DNA from: Mycolicibacterium rhodesiae JS60
Lineage (GTDB): Bacteria; Actinomycetota; Actinomycetes; Mycobacteriales; Mycobacteriaceae
Length of the DNA: 64,000 nt
Reading direction: 5' to 3'
Assembly (NCBI GenBank): GCA_000230935.2
Contig: AGIQ01000001.1
Span: 1,914,411 to 1,978,410, forward strand
Positions 20,474 through 31,520 of this stretch are shown piece by piece. The position numbers and the translations under genes were made by a program. The notes beneath the pieces are model-generated. The model saw nothing but the letters and a program-made list of their open reading frames with translations, was not told where the DNA came from and searched no databases. Numbering within the stretch: position 1 is the stretch's first letter; each line of letters begins with the position of its first letter.

Positions 20474-22642
20474 CTAATGCTGCCGGTGACGTTCCATCAG
20501 CCACACTTGATGGTCGCGGACTTGTCGGCCGTCTTGCGGCGAGGCTGTCCAGTGGCCGTCAGAGCCGAGCTCCCAGCATCGCGTAGAGGGATCCATCGCC
20601 GACTCGAAGATGTCGTCGAGATACCCGGTCAGGCGCGGATCTTTGACTTGAGCCAGCACTTCGACGCGGCGATCGAGATTGCGGTGCATCATGTCGGCGC
20701 TGCCGATGAAGACCTCGTCGATCGCATTGAAATGGAAGATCCGCGAATGCTCCAGGAAGCGGCCGAGAATCGAGCGCACGACGATGTTCTCGGAAAAGCC
20801 AGCAGTGCCCGGCTTGAGTGCGCAGATGCCGCGCACGACGACCTCGACCCGAACCCCCGCCTGCGAGGCCCGGTACAGCGCGTCGATGACCTGTTCGTCG
20901 ACAAGGGCATTGGCCTTCAGTCGGATCCGGCCGTTGCCGCCGTGGCGGTGTGCCTCGATCTCGCGTTCGACGCGTTCGACGATGCCTTTGCGCACGCCAT
21001 GCGGAGCCACCAGCAGATTGCGATAGCTGACTTTGCGCGAGTAGCCGGTCAGTGAATTGAACAGGTCGGTCAGGTCGGCGCCGATTTCGGGTGACGCGGT
21101 GATCAAGCCGACATCCTCATACAGCCGGGCGGTTTTCGGGTTGTAGTTGCCGGTACCGATATGGCAGTAGCGGCGAATCGTCGAACCCTCGCGGCGCACC
21201 ACCAGACACGTCTTGCAGTGCGTCTTGAGTCCGATCAGCCCGTAAACCACGTGCACGCCGGCATCTTCCAGTGTGCGTGCCCATTTGATGTTGGCCTGTT
21301 CGTCGAAGCGCGCTTTCAGTTCGACGAGGGCGACCACCTGCTTGCCGGCCTGCGCGGCGTCGATGAGCGCGTTGACGATCGGGGAGTCACCGGAAGTCCG
21401 GTACAGCGTCTGCTTGATGGCCAACACATTCGGATCGGCGGCGGCCTGCTCGATGAAGCGCTGCACGCTCGTCGAGAACGAATCGTAGGGATGGTGTACC
21501 AGCACATCACCATCGCGAAGCGTCGAAAAAATGCTCTTGGGTGTCTCGCGCTCGGCGAAGGCCGGGTGGGTGGCGGGCACGAACGGACGATCCTTCAGCG
21601 TCGGCCGGTCGACGCCGTACACCTGCCACAGTGACGAAAGATCCAGCAGCCCTGGCACCTGCACCACATCACCGGGGTGGACGTCGAGCTCGCGCAACAG
21701 GAGCCCGAGCATGTGCTCGGTCATGTCGTCGGCGACCTCGAGGCGCACCGGAGATCCGAACCGCCGGCGCGCCAGTTCGCGCTCCAGCGCCTGCAGCAGA
21801 TCCTCATCGCGGTCCTCTTCGACCTGCATGTCGGCGTTGCGGGTGATCCGGAAGACGTGGTGCTCGACGATCTCCATGCCCGGGAACAACACCGGGAGGA
21901 ACGCTGCGATGAGTTCTTCGGTCGGCAGGAACCGGACGACCTCGCTTCCGCCGTTGGCGGCCTTGAGTTCCACGAACCGGTCGACATTGTCGGGAACCTT
22001 GATACGCGCGAAGTGTTCACCGCCATCGTCGGGGGACTTCACGGTGATCGCCAGGTTCAGGCTCAGGCCGCTGACGAACGGGAACGGGTGCGCAGGGTCG
22101 ACGGCAAGCGGGGTGAGAACCGGAAACACTTGCTCGTGGAAATAGGTTGAGAGTTCACTGCGCTCGGCGTCGGTGAGGTCGGCCCATGTGACGATGCTGA
22201 TGCCCTCCTCGGCCAGCGCGGGACGCACCGACTCGATGAAGACCTGGGCTTGGCGCAACGAGATCTGCCGGGTGCGCTCGCCGATGCGGCGCAACTGTTC
22301 ACGCGGGGACAGGCCGTCGGCCGATCGCACCGAGAGCCCCATCTCGTCGCGGCGTTTGAGTCCCGCCACCCGAACCATGTAGAACTCGTCGAGATTGGAG
22401 GCGAAGATCGCCAGGAATTTCGCCCGCTCCAGCAGGGGCAGTGAGGTGTCGGCCGCCAGGGCCAGCACTCGGGCATTGAAATCCAGCCAGCTCAGTTCGC
22501 GGTTGAGGTATCGATTCTCGGGCAGCTCGTTGTCGACCGCGGTGTCCGTGGCCGCAGGCGGGGCCTCCGGCGCCTCACCGGGCTGCCAGTCGTCATCCGT
22601 GGATCGGGCATCGGTTTCGGTCTCGGTCACAATTCCGATCAT
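20474..22642 (-). CDS. ppk1: Polyphosphate kinase 1
   Basis: Reversibly transfers the gamma-phosphate of ATP onto inorganic polyphosphate, which supports stress signalling (including MprAB-SigE) in mycobacteria. The 722-residue protein has all PPK1 domains: [14 protein letters not shown] (N domain), the tyrosine-rich middle domain, and the catalytic C domains with the phospho-accepting His in [14 protein letters not shown] and a second His in [10 protein letters not shown]. The acidic N-terminal extension (residues 1-45) is poorly conserved. The ATG at 22642 is open but weakly supported; a GTG five codons in (VTETET) is an alternative. Confidence 0.96.
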   Translation of the reverse strand: MIGIVTETETDARSTDDDWQPGEAPEAPPAATDTAVDNELPENRYLNRELSWLDFNARVLALAADTSLPLLERAKFLAIFASNLDEFYMVRVAGLKRRDEMGLSVRSADGLSPREQLRRIGERTRQISLRQAQVFIESVRPALAEEGISIVTWADLTDAERSELSTYFHEQVFPVLTPLAVDPAHPFPFVSGLSLNLAITVKSPDDGGEHFARIKVPDNVDRFVELKAANGGSEVVRFLPTEELIAAFLPVLFPGMEIVEHHVFRITRNADMQVEEDRDEDLLQALERELARRRFGSPVRLEVADDMTEHMLGLLLRELDVHPGDVVQVPGLLDLSSLWQVYGVDRPTLKDRPFVPATHPAFAERETPKSIFSTLRDGDVLVHHPYDSFSTSVQRFIEQAAADPNVLAIKQTLYRTSGDSPIVNALIDAAQAGKQVVALVELKARFDEQANIKWARTLEDAGVHVVYGLIGLKTHCKTCLVVRREGSTIRRYCHIGTGNYNPKTARLYEDVGLITASPEIGADLTDLFNSLTGYSRKVSYRNLLVAPHGVRKGIVERVEREIEAHRHGGNGRIRLKANALVDEQVIDALYRASQAGVRVEVVVRGICALKPGTAGFSENIVVRSILGRFLEHSRIFHFNAIDEVFIGSADMMHRNLDRRVEVLAQVKDPRLTGYLDDIFESAMDPSTRCWELGSDGHWTASPQDGRQVRDHQVWLMERHRQH

Positions 22643-22709
22643 CCCCCATGGAGAGGGTGCGTGGACCTCGGCAGTCGAAAGTTGAAACGCGTTCAGGTGT
22701 TGTTAACCA

Positions 22710-23414
<705 letters not shown>

Positions 23415-23428
23415 CTACGTTAATGACC

Positions 23429-24439
23429 ATGACCAGCACGGTGGGAACTGCCGCGGTGATGGGCGCCGGCGCCTGGGGAACCGCGCTGGCCAAGGTGCTG
23501 GCTGAGGCCGGTTCCGAGGTCCGGTTGTGGGCGCGCCGTGCCGAGGTGGCCGATGAGATCAATGCCACACACCTCAACACTTCTTATCTACCGGGCATCG
23601 ATCTGCCGGGCGCGATCCGCGCCACCACCGATCCGGCCGAGGCCCTCGACGGGCTGACCACCGTGCTGCTCGCCGTGCCCTCTCAGAGCCTGCGGGCCAA
23701 TCTCGAACACTGGCGCGGTCTGATCGCCGACGGCGCCACCCTGGTGAGCCTGGCCAAAGGCATCGAATTGGGTAGCCTCATGCGAATGAGCCAGGTGATC
23801 GTGCAGGTCACCGGCGTCGATTCCAGTCAGGTCGCGGTCGTCTCCGGTCCCAACCTGGCTGACGAGATCGCCCACGGACAGCCCGCTGCGACGGTGGTGG
23901 CCTCGACCGATTCCGGCCGCGCAGTCGCCCTGCAGCGCGCGTTGAGCACCGGATACTTCCGGCCGTACACCAACGCCGACGTGATCGGCACCGAGATCGG
24001 CGGCGCGTGCAAGAACGTCATCGCGCTGGCCTGCGGTATGGCCGCCGGGGTGGGGCTCGGGGAGAACACCGCGGCCGCGATCATCACCCGGGGGCTGGCC
24101 GAGATCATGCGGCTGGGCATCGCCGTCGGCGCCAAGCCGGCGACGCTGGCCGGGCTGGCCGGGGTCGGCGATCTGGTCGCCACCTGTACATCACCGCATT
24201 CGCGCAACCGCAGCTTCGGTGAACGGCTCGGTCGGGGCGGCACCATGGAGGCAGCCCAGCTGGCCGCCGGTGGCCATGTGGCCGAAGGTGTCACATCGTG
24301 CGAATCGATCCTGGCATTGGCGTCGAGCTACGACGTCGAGATGCCACTCACCGATGCGGTCTATCAGGTCTGCCACAAGGGTTTGTCGGTCGGGCAGGCG
24401 GTGGCCCTGCTGCTGGGCCGCAGCACCAAACCGGAGTGA
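23429..24439 (+). CDS. gpsA: NAD(P)-dependent glycerol-3-phosphate dehydrogenase
   Basis: Reduces dihydroxyacetone phosphate to sn-glycerol 3-phosphate for phospholipid synthesis. 336 residues from the chosen start, close to M. tuberculosis GpdA2 (334). The Rossmann motif [18 protein letters not shown] is at residue about 10, the catalytic Lys region is in [16 protein letters not shown], and the C-terminal domain has [17 protein letters not shown]. Two ATGs lie six bases apart (23423 and 23429); the second is preferred because TACGTT lies exactly 7 nt before it, the leaderless spacing. The gene precedes a PLP-enzyme gene by 6 nt. Confidence 0.95.
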   Translation: MTSTVGTAAVMGAGAWGTALAKVLAEAGSEVRLWARRAEVADEINATHLNTSYLPGIDLPGAIRATTDPAEALDGLTTVLLAVPSQSLRANLEHWRGLIADGATLVSLAKGIELGSLMRMSQVIVQVTGVDSSQVAVVSGPNLADEIAHGQPAATVVASTDSGRAVALQRALSTGYFRPYTNADVIGTEIGGACKNVIALACGMAAGVGLGENTAAAIITRGLAEIMRLGIAVGAKPATLAGLAGVGDLVATCTSPHSRNRSFGERLGRGGTMEAAQLAAGGHVAEGVTSCESILALASSYDVEMPLTDAVYQVCHKGLSVGQAVALLLGRSTKPE

Positions 24440-24445
24440 GCGGGT

Positions 24446-25552
24446 ATGAGCGATCGTTACGGCGATTCCACCCAAGCCGTCAAAGCCGTGAGTTCTCAGC
24501 CGATTCCGGGCGAGCCGGTCGGCCCCGGCCCGGTTCTGGCATCGGCGTTCCATCTTTCCGACGACGAGGGCAGTGAGGCCAACACCTATGGGCGCGGCTC
24601 CAATCCGACCTGGCGCCGGCTCGAGGCGGCGCTGGCCCAGCTGGAGGATGCCGCTGCCGCGTTGACGTTCGGGTCCGGGATGGCCGCCATCACCGCAGCG
24701 TTGCGGGTGACGGCCAAGCCTGGTTCGGTGCTGGTCGTTCCGGCCGACGGCTACTACCAGGTGCGCCGCTACGCCACCGAAAGCCTTGCACCACTTGGTG
24801 TCACGATTCGGGAGGTGAGCGCCGAGCAGATCTACCAGGCCGCCGAAGACGCCGATGTGGTGCTGGCCGAGACCCCGACGAACCCCGCGCTGGACGTGGT
24901 GGATCTGCACAGGCTTGGGCAGATCTGCCGTCGCCGGGGAGCGCGGCTGCTTGTCGACAACACCACCGCCACACCGCTGGGGCAGCAACCGTTGTCGCTG
25001 GGGGCCGATCTGGTCGTGGCCAGTGCCACCAAGGCGCTCTCGGGGCACAGCGACCTGCTGGCCGGCTATGTCGCGGGGAGTCACCCCGAACTGATGGCGG
25101 TTCTGGAGCGTGAGCGGCTGCTCTCCGGCGCGATCCTCGGCTCGTTCGAGGCCTGGCTGGTGTCGCGCAGCCTGGGCAGCGTGGGGCTGCGCTTCGAGCG
25201 GCAGTGCCAGAACGCGTTGGCCCTGGCGACCGCCCTGCACCGGCACCCGAAGATCCGGTCGGTGCGCTACCCGGGATTGCCCGACGACCCGTCATATCCG
25301 GTGGCCGTCGCCCAGATGCGCCGGTTCGGGGGACTGGTCTGCGTCGAACTCGGTGACGCGGCCGCGGTGCACGACCTGGTGCGGCGCAGCGAGCTGCTGG
25401 TGGCATCGACCAGCTTTGGCGGTATCCACACCTCGGTGGACCGCCGCGCCCGCTGGGGCGACCCGGTGGCGGACGGGTTTGCCCGGATCTCGGCCGGTAT
25501 CGAGGACACCGATGACGTCGTCGCCGATGTCTTGGCCGCGCTGGAGAGCTGA
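24446..25552 (+). CDS. PLP-dependent Cys/Met-metabolism enzyme (cystathionine gamma-lyase/synthase-like)
   Basis: A 368-residue fold-type I PLP enzyme of the trans-sulfuration family. Visible features: YGRGSNPTWRRLEAALAQLE near residue 50, GSGMAAI, the aspartate that contacts the PLP ring in LLVDNTTATPLGQQ, and the Schiff-base lysine in SATKALSGHSDLLAG. The family includes cystathionine gamma-lyase, gamma-synthase and methionine gamma-lyase; residues seen do not separate these. It is tightly linked to gpsA (6-nt gap) and precedes ddlA. M. tuberculosis H37Rv has no gene between gpdA2 and ddlA, so this is an additional copy at this site. Confidence 0.88.
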   Translation: MSDRYGDSTQAVKAVSSQPIPGEPVGPGPVLASAFHLSDDEGSEANTYGRGSNPTWRRLEAALAQLEDAAAALTFGSGMAAITAALRVTAKPGSVLVVPADGYYQVRRYATESLAPLGVTIREVSAEQIYQAAEDADVVLAETPTNPALDVVDLHRLGQICRRRGARLLVDNTTATPLGQQPLSLGADLVVASATKALSGHSDLLAGYVAGSHPELMAVLERERLLSGAILGSFEAWLVSRSLGSVGLRFERQCQNALALATALHRHPKIRSVRYPGLPDDPSYPVAVAQMRRFGGLVCVELGDAAAVHDLVRRSELLVASTSFGGIHTSVDRRARWGDPVADGFARISAGIEDTDDVVADVLAALES

Positions 25553-25612
25553 AATGCCTGTTCACGGCGTCGGATCGTGCCGATAACACCTGGGCTGTAG
25601 CCTCTCTAGGTT

Positions 25613-26737
25613 GTGACGTCCCGCCTGCCGTCGGACCGGCCTCGTGTCCGTGTCGCTGTCATCTACGGCGGCCGCAGCTCCGAACACGCCATTTCCTGCG
25701 TATCGGCGGGCAGCATCCTGCGAAACCTCGACCCGGACCGCTTCGAGGTCGTCGCCGTCGGCATCACCCCGGAGGGCTCGTGGGTGCTGACCGACGGCAG
25801 CCCCGAGGCGCTGGCCATCACCGATCGGAAGCTGCCGGCGGTCACCGGGGAATCGGGGACCGCGCTGGCCTTGGCGGCAGACCCGCTGCGGCGCGGCGAG
25901 CTGGTGTCGCTGGGGCAGACCCCCGGCCAGATGCTGACGTCGGTCGACGTGGTCTTCCCGATCCTGCACGGCCCGTACGGCGAGGACGGCACCATCCAGG
26001 GCCTGCTGGAGCTGGCCGGCGTGCCGTATGTGGGAGCCGGAGTGTTCGCCAGCGCGGCCGGCATGGACAAGGAATTCACCAAGAAACTTCTTGCCGCAGC
26101 GGGCCTGCCGATCGGTGATCACATCGTGCTGCGGGCACAGCAGAAGGCGCCGACGCTGGACGACGTTGAGCGATTGGGCTTTCCGATGTTCGTCAAACCC
26201 GCGCGCGGCGGCTCGTCGATCGGCGTGAGCCGGGTCAACAATGCCGACGAGCTGCCGTTGGCGATCGCCGATGCCCGCCGTCACGACCCGAAGGTGATCA
26301 TCGAGGCGGCCATCGAAGGTCGTGAACTCGAATGCGGTGTTCTCGAATTCCCGGACGGCTCAGTGCAAGCCAGTGCCATCGGTGAGATCCGGGTTGCGGG
26401 GGTCCAGGGTCGTGAGGACGGCTTCTATGACTTCGCCACCAAGTATCTCGACGACGGCGCCGAACTCGACGTGCCTGCCAAGGTCGACGATGATGTAGCA
26501 GAAGAGTTGCAGCGCTTGGCGATTCAGACGTTCACCGCGCTCGACTGCCAGGGTCTGGCGCGAGTGGATTTCTTCCTCACCGATGACGGGCCCGTGGTCA
26601 ACGAGATCAACACGATGCCGGGGTTCACGACGATCTCGATGTATCCGCGGATGTGGGCGGCCAGCGGGATCGACTACCCGACGTTGGTGAGCACGATGGT
26701 CGAGACCGCGCTGGCCCGCGGTACCGGCCTGCGCTGA
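25613..26737 (+). CDS. ddlA: D-alanine--D-alanine ligase
   Basis: ATP-grasp ligase that makes the D-Ala-D-Ala dipeptide of peptidoglycan, the target of D-cycloserine. The 374-residue protein has the N-terminal [18 protein letters not shown] motif, the ATP-binding [16 protein letters not shown] segment and the C-terminal metal site [24 protein letters not shown]. It starts at GTG; a TAGCCT hexamer lies 9 nt upstream, a weaker leaderless candidate. Convergent with the DUF3515 gene (1-nt gap between stops). Confidence 0.97.
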   Translation: MTSRLPSDRPRVRVAVIYGGRSSEHAISCVSAGSILRNLDPDRFEVVAVGITPEGSWVLTDGSPEALAITDRKLPAVTGESGTALALAADPLRRGELVSLGQTPGQMLTSVDVVFPILHGPYGEDGTIQGLLELAGVPYVGAGVFASAAGMDKEFTKKLLAAAGLPIGDHIVLRAQQKAPTLDDVERLGFPMFVKPARGGSSIGVSRVNNADELPLAIADARRHDPKVIIEAAIEGRELECGVLEFPDGSVQASAIGEIRVAGVQGREDGFYDFATKYLDDGAELDVPAKVDDDVAEELQRLAIQTFTALDCQGLARVDFFLTDDGPVVNEINTMPGFTTISMYPRMWAASGIDYPTLVSTMVETALARGTGLR

Positions 26738-26738
26738 C

Positions 26739-27305
26739 TCAGCGGGCCGGGTTCGGATCGATCCGAACCGCGGGCATGGTGCGCGCGATCAGATCTGACA
26801 ACGCCTGGATGGGCGCCGGCCCGGACGCCTTGGGCAGTGTGAGCGCGACGTAGACGGGGCGGTCCACCGTGACCCACGTGCTGCGGTCGATGCCGGGGTC
26901 GTTGATCTCGAACCACTGCACGGCGTCGACCATCTGGATGGGGGAGCCGACCACGAACTCGGCCGGCCGGTCGATGCCGCACCGCATGATGACCGGAAAG
27001 TTGTCGGCCGAGCCGCGCCATGCCGCAGCTCCTGGCGGCACCGGGTCTGCCGCGGCGACGCGCTTGAACTCGCCGAGGTTGGCGGGCAAGGCGTCGAGCA
27101 GGGCCCGGCAGGTCGAGGAGTCCGCTTTGGGCGCAGGAACCGACGCGATCACCACCGGCTGGACGGGGGCCTGCCGGGTGGCCGCGATTCCCAGGACGGT
27201 GGCGATCGCGCCGACCGCGACCACCACGGCGGCGATCAGCAGGGCGCGGGGTGGACCGTCGGGCGTGCGTTCGTCGATGGTGACGGGGTCAGGCTCAGTC
27301 GGCAT
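26739..27305 (-). CDS. DUF3515 family membrane-anchored protein (Rv2980-like)
   Basis: A 188-residue protein of unknown function conserved in mycobacteria. A short cytoplasmic N-terminus is followed by one membrane helix (residues about 21-43) and an extracytoplasmic domain with two cysteines (STCRALLDALP and MRCGIDRPAEF) that may form a disulfide. Its start overlaps the end of the upstream Lrp-domain gene by 11 nt, so the two are translationally coupled, a pairing of unknown meaning. Confidence 0.85.
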   Translation of the reverse strand: MPTEPDPVTIDERTPDGPPRALLIAAVVVAVGAIATVLGIAATRQAPVQPVVIASVPAPKADSSTCRALLDALPANLGEFKRVAAADPVPPGAAAWRGSADNFPVIMRCGIDRPAEFVVGSPIQMVDAVQWFEINDPGIDRSTWVTVDRPVYVALTLPKASGPAPIQALSDLIARTMPAVRIDPNPAR

Positions 27306-27531
27306 CGGCGATGGGGCAGGTCAGCGTCCGGGTGATCCCGGTGATCTGCTGAATGCTGGGCACGATGGTGGCGGCAAGCTCGTCGTCGCTGGCAGCGCCG
27401 ACGCGCACGACCACGTCATACGGTCCGGTCACGGATTCCGACGAGAGCACACCGGGCACCGCTGCCACCTGCTTGGCGACCACCTCGGCGCGGCCGACCT
27501 CGGTCTGGATCAGCATGTAAGCCTCAACCAC
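27295..27531 (-). CDS. Stand-alone Lrp/AsnC ligand-binding (RAM) domain protein
   Basis: A 78-residue protein consisting only of the effector-binding, oligomerising RAM domain of Lrp/AsnC regulators (VEAYMLIQTEVGRAEVV, VTGPYDVVVRVGA, ITRTLTCPI). No DNA-binding helix-turn-helix is present. The GTG start is chosen because GAGGAGG lies 6 nt upstream; a longer open frame extends over the thiL promoter region and is rejected. Stand-alone RAM proteins bind amino acids and can modulate full-length Lrp proteins or enzymes; the target is unknown. It is divergent from thiL. Confidence 0.85.
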   Translation of the reverse strand: MVEAYMLIQTEVGRAEVVAKQVAAVPGVLSSESVTGPYDVVVRVGAASDDELAATIVPSIQQITGITRTLTCPIADAD

Positions 27532-27661
27532 CCGTCGCCTCCTCGTCTCGATGTTCGCCCGCGTGTGGTGCCGCCCTAGACTGACGTGTCCGAAGGCCGT
27601 CCCGGAAAACCTACCGCAGGTTGCCGGACCGATCAGTGTGTGCGGCAGGAGGGGAGGCGTC

Positions 27662-28618
27662 GTGACCGGGTCCGGTGAACCCACCCTGCGGCAGTTGGGC
27701 GAATTCGGGATGATCGACCGGCTGGTGTCCGATCGCCGTCAGCCCTCGGGGGTGAGTGTCGGCCCCGGGGACGATGCGGCGGTGGTGAGCGCGCCCGACG
27801 GGCGGGTCGTCATCACCACCGACATGCTGGTGGAAGGCCGGCACTTCCGGCTGGACTGGTCGACCCCGCACGACGTGGGCCGAAAGGCCATCGCGCAGAA
27901 CGCCGCCGACATCGAGTCGATGGGCGCGCAGTGCAGCGCATTCGTCGCCGGGTTCGGCGCTCCGCCGGACACCGAGGTGTCGCGGGTGCAGGAACTGGCC
28001 GACGGAATGTGGCAGGAGGCTCAGGCATTGGGCGCCGGGATCGTCGGCGGTGACCTCGTCGCCAGCCCGCAGTGGGTGGTGTCGGTGACCGCACTCGGCG
28101 ATCTGGGTGGGCGTGCTCCGGTGTTGCGCAGCGGTGCACGGGCCGGATCGGCGGTCGCTGTCGCCGGAGAGCTCGGCCGTTCTGCCGCAGGATATCTGGT
28201 GTGGCACAAAGGAATTGGTGGCTTCGACGAGCTGTGCCGGTGGCATGTGGTGCCGCGCCCACCCTATGGACAGGGCATTGTCGCCGCAGCGGCGGGCGCG
28301 CAGGCGATGACCGACGTCTCCGACGGGCTGCTCGCGGATCTCGGGCATATCGCCGAAGGATCCGGCGTGGCTATCGATCTCGTCTCCGATGCGCTGTCGG
28401 CCGACGTCGCCGCAGTGGCCGCGGCGGCCGCGGCGGGCGGTGTCGACCCGCTGTCGCTGGTGCTGGCCGGTGGCGAAGATCACGCGCTCGTCGCGTGCTT
28501 CCCCGCTGCGGTGCCGCCGGGCTGGCGAGTGATCGGCACGGTGGCCGACGGCGCACCCGAGGTCCGGGTGGACGGGCGGCCCTGGGCTGGCTCGGCGGGT
28601 TGGCAGTCCTTCGACTGA
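27662..28618 (+). CDS. thiL: Thiamine-monophosphate kinase
   Basis: Phosphorylates thiamine monophosphate to thiamine pyrophosphate, the ThDP cofactor used by the ilvB product among others. The 318-residue protein has the PurM/ThiL-superfamily motifs: [39 protein letters not shown], and [10 protein letters not shown]. The start GTG has AGGAGGGGAGG upstream and gives [21 protein letters not shown], matching the family. Followed by ung after 23 nt. Confidence 0.95.
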   Translation: MTGSGEPTLRQLGEFGMIDRLVSDRRQPSGVSVGPGDDAAVVSAPDGRVVITTDMLVEGRHFRLDWSTPHDVGRKAIAQNAADIESMGAQCSAFVAGFGAPPDTEVSRVQELADGMWQEAQALGAGIVGGDLVASPQWVVSVTALGDLGGRAPVLRSGARAGSAVAVAGELGRSAAGYLVWHKGIGGFDELCRWHVVPRPPYGQGIVAAAAGAQAMTDVSDGLLADLGHIAEGSGVAIDLVSDALSADVAAVAAAAAAGGVDPLSLVLAGGEDHALVACFPAAVPPGWRVIGTVADGAPEVRVDGRPWAGSAGWQSFD

Positions 28619-28628
28619 GTGCAGGGGT

Positions 28629-28634
28629 TAGGTT
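28629..28634 (+). promoter_or_regulatory. -10 element of a putative leaderless ung transcript
   Basis: TAGGTT lies exactly 7 nt before the ung GTG, within the 23-nt thiL-ung gap, and there is no ribosome-binding site. ung could therefore have its own leaderless transcript besides readthrough from thiL. Confidence 0.5.
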
Positions 28635-28641
28635 GGCGTTC

Positions 28642-29328
28642 GTGACGACCACCGCCCGGCCACTGACCGAACTCGTCGAGGACGGCTGGGCGCGCGCGCT
28701 GGCTCCGGTCAGTGATCAGGTCTCGCAGATGGGCCAATTCCTGCGCGCTGAGATCGCCGCCGGCCGGGGCTATCTGCCCGCCGGGCCGAACGTGCTGCGC
28801 GCCTTCACCTTCCCGCTCGCCGAGGTGCGGGTGCTGATCGTCGGCCAGGATCCGTATCCGACACCGGGGCATGCGGTTGGCCTGAGTTTCTCGGTGGCCC
28901 CCGATGTGCGGCCGCTGCCGCGCAGCCTGTCCAACATCTTCAGCGAATACTGCGCCGACCTCGGCTACCCGGAGCCGTCCAACGGCGACCTCACACCGTG
29001 GTCGCAGCGCGGCGTCATGATGCTCAACCGAGTTCTCACCGTGCGGCCCGGCGCCCCGGCGTCGCACCGCGGCAAGGGTTGGGAGGCGGTCACCGAATGC
29101 GCCATCCGCGCACTGGTCGCCCGTGACCAGCCGATGGTGGCGATTCTGTGGGGGCGCGACGCGTCGACGCTGAAGCCGATGCTGGGCGCCGATTGCATGG
29201 TGATCGAGTCGCCACATCCGTCGCCGCTGTCGGCGTCACGGGGATTCTTCGGCTCGCGGCCGTTCAGCCGCGCGAACGAACTGCTGACCGGAATGGGCGC
29301 CGAGCCGATCGACTGGCGACTGCCCTAG
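28642..29328 (+). CDS. ung: Uracil-DNA glycosylase
   Basis: Family 1 uracil-DNA glycosylase, which removes uracil from DNA to start base-excision repair, important in GC-rich genomes prone to cytosine deamination. The 228-residue protein has motif [17 protein letters not shown] (catalytic Asp) and motif [20 protein letters not shown] (catalytic His). The GTG start gives the mycobacterial family length. Confidence 0.97.
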   Translation: MTTTARPLTELVEDGWARALAPVSDQVSQMGQFLRAEIAAGRGYLPAGPNVLRAFTFPLAEVRVLIVGQDPYPTPGHAVGLSFSVAPDVRPLPRSLSNIFSEYCADLGYPEPSNGDLTPWSQRGVMMLNRVLTVRPGAPASHRGKGWEAVTECAIRALVARDQPMVAILWGRDASTLKPMLGADCMVIESPHPSPLSASRGFFGSRPFSRANELLTGMGAEPIDWRLP

Positions 29329-29406
29329 TACCGATGCCGAGGTCGACGTTGGGCAGGAGTGCTCTCGGCCTTGTGCGGCCAAACGTCGGTTTCGGCGCCG
29401 AGCTGA

Positions 29407-29601
29407 TCAGCCGCGGGAAACCTTGCCGGCCTTCAGGCAGGACGTGCAGACGTTGACGCGCTGCTTGTTGCCGCCGGGACGGGTCACGGCGTGCACGGTC
29501 TGGATGTTCGGGTTCCAGCGACGGCTGGTCCGGCGATGGGAATGCGACACCGACTTGCCGAAGCCGGGGCCCTTTCCGCAGACGTCGCACACGGCAGCCA
29601 T
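29407..29601 (-). CDS. rpmB: 50S ribosomal protein L28
   Basis: A 64-residue L28 protein of the large ribosomal subunit. It is a zinc-binding (C+) form: [11 protein letters not shown] at the N-terminus and CTSCLKAG near the C-terminus supply four cysteines, and the basic core [18 protein letters not shown] is typical. GAGGAG precedes the ATG. Longer open extensions upstream of the ATG are shadows. The C+ form is usually the zinc-replete paralogue in mycobacteria. Confidence 0.96.
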   Translation of the reverse strand: MAAVCDVCGKGPGFGKSVSHSHRRTSRRWNPNIQTVHAVTRPGGNKQRVNVCTSCLKAGKVSRG

Positions 29602-29862
29602 GTAGAACTCCTCTATCGAACGTGTTCCTGGGGCCAACGACCGAAACGGGTGACCCGACAACCTGACTAGGATAGCCGTCCGGCGAACCGAACGCCAAAA
29701 TGCGCCTCGGCGACCGCTCTCCAAGCCTACGTAAGCGTCTCTGACCTGCGGCAACTCTAACAATGCAGAGCGGAGGGTCGCGGTGGCGTCGAACTGTCGG
29801 GTGAACTGGATAGGCTGGCGCGACACGGCCGCGTGGTGTGCCGGGATCGTGAGGAGGTGCCG
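29602..29862. other. 261-nt divergent intergenic region between rpmB and the FakA-like gene
   Basis: Must hold both promoters. I see a ribosome-binding site for each gene at its edges and no ORF, RNA gene or strong dyad in the middle. Confidence 0.5.
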
Positions 29863-31518
29863 ATGCCGGACCGGCGGCTGGACGCATCAGCCCTGCGCGA
29901 CTGGGCCCACACCGCCGTCGGCGACCTGATCACCCACACCGACGAGATCAACCGGCTCAACGTCTTCCCAGTGGCCGATTCCGACACCGGCACCAACCTG
30001 CTGTTCACCATGAGCTCGGCGCTGGAGGCCGCGAAGTCCGCCGGTTCTGGCGATGTCAGCCTGATGGCCGCGGCGCTGTCCGAAGGTGCGCTGCACGGTG
30101 CCCGCGGAAACTCCGGGGTGATCCTGTCGCAGATCCTGCGCGCCCTGGCCGATGTGACCGCATCGGCGGCCGAGGACACCGACGGCTCGCTCGCCGATAT
30201 CGACGCCGTCCTGCTCGGGGCCGCGCTGCGGCACGCCGTCGGGCTGGTGGTGTCGTCGATGGGCGGTGAGCTCGTGGCCGGCACCATCGTGTCGGTCCTG
30301 CAGGCTGTCGCCGAAGCGATCCAGCAGCGCGCGGCCGAGGGCGCGGGGCTCGCCGAGGCGCTGGCCGCCGGCGGCGACGCGGGCGTCGCGGCGCTGGATC
30401 GCACACCCGATCAGCTCGACGCGCTGGCCGCGGCCGGTGTGGTCGACGCCGGCGGGCGCGGGTTCCTGGTCCTCATCGACGCGCTGACCGCCACCGTCAC
30501 CGGACATGCGCCCCATCGGGAGACCTACGAGCCGGGCCCGCCGCGCCTCGAGCACGGTCGCCACCGCACCCAGATCCAATGTCCGCCGCAATTCGAGGTG
30601 ATGTATCTGCTCGCCGACTGTGACGCCGCTGCGCTCGACCCGCTACGCACCCGGTTGGAGCGGCTCGGTGACTCGGTGGCCATCGCCGCTTTCCAAGAAG
30701 CAGATCGCTATTCGGTGCACGTGCACACCGACGACGCCGGTGCCGCGGTGGAAGCCGGGCTGGACGCCGGTGCGGTCAGCCGCATTCAGATCTCGGTGCT
30801 GAGCGCGGGCCCCGCCCGGGTGTCCCCCGGCAGCTGGAGCCGCGATCGCGCCGTGCTGGCCGTCGTCGACGGTGACGGCGCCGCAGAGCTTTTCGATCAG
30901 GAAGGCGCCTGCGTCCTGAGGCCGGACGCTGCACTGGCCGACCCGGCCAACGGCGTCACCGCCCGCGAGCTCGTGCGCGCGCTCGTCGACACCGGAGCGG
31001 CTCAGGTGATGGTGCTGCCCAACGGCTACGTGGCGGCCGAGGAGTTGGTCGCCGGCTGCACGGCCGGAATCGGTTGGGGGATAGACGTTGTCGCGTTGCC
31101 CACCGGGTCCATGGTGCAGGGGCTGGCCGCACTGGCCGTCCACGACTCGGGCCGCCAAGCCGTCGACGACGGCTTCTCGATGGCCAGGGCGGCGGCCGCG
31201 GCCCGGCACGGTTCGGTGCGTACCGCCACCGAGCAGGCGCTGACCTGGGCCGGAACCTGCGAACCCGGTGACGGCCTCGGCATCGCCGGCGACGAGGTGC
31301 TGGTGGTCGCCGACGATGTGGCCGGCGCGGCCACCGGACTGATCGATCTGCTGCTGGTGGCCGGCGGTGAACTGGTGACCGTCCTGATCGGTGGCGACAC
31401 CGATCCGGCTGTTGCCGAGGTGCTTTCGCAACACGTCCACCGCCGCCATCCCGGTATCGAGTTCGCGACGTATCTGACGGGGCACCGCGGTGACGCACTG
31501 TTGATCGGGGTGGAGTAG
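29863..31518 (+). CDS. DhaL/FakA-like kinase-domain protein (intact equivalent of Rv2975c-Rv2974c)
   Basis: A 551-residue protein. The N-terminal 200 residues are a DhaL-type ATP-binding domain with the Mg-ADP motif [21 protein letters not shown] and [14 protein letters not shown]; the C-terminal part is the FakA/YloV-type domain. FakA proteins phosphorylate fatty acids bound to FakB (DegV) partners; no FakB gene is in the window, so that activity is inferred. The start ATG follows GAGGAGG; an upstream GTG is rejected. M. tuberculosis H37Rv has this locus annotated as two genes; here it is one open frame. recG starts 2 nt after the stop. Confidence 0.85.
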   Translation: MPDRRLDASALRDWAHTAVGDLITHTDEINRLNVFPVADSDTGTNLLFTMSSALEAAKSAGSGDVSLMAAALSEGALHGARGNSGVILSQILRALADVTASAAEDTDGSLADIDAVLLGAALRHAVGLVVSSMGGELVAGTIVSVLQAVAEAIQQRAAEGAGLAEALAAGGDAGVAALDRTPDQLDALAAAGVVDAGGRGFLVLIDALTATVTGHAPHRETYEPGPPRLEHGRHRTQIQCPPQFEVMYLLADCDAAALDPLRTRLERLGDSVAIAAFQEADRYSVHVHTDDAGAAVEAGLDAGAVSRIQISVLSAGPARVSPGSWSRDRAVLAVVDGDGAAELFDQEGACVLRPDAALADPANGVTARELVRALVDTGAAQVMVLPNGYVAAEELVAGCTAGIGWGIDVVALPTGSMVQGLAALAVHDSGRQAVDDGFSMARAAAAARHGSVRTATEQALTWAGTCEPGDGLGIAGDEVLVVADDVAGAATGLIDLLLVAGGELVTVLIGGDTDPAVAEVLSQHVHRRHPGIEFATYLTGHRGDALLIGVE

Positions 31519-31520
31519 TC

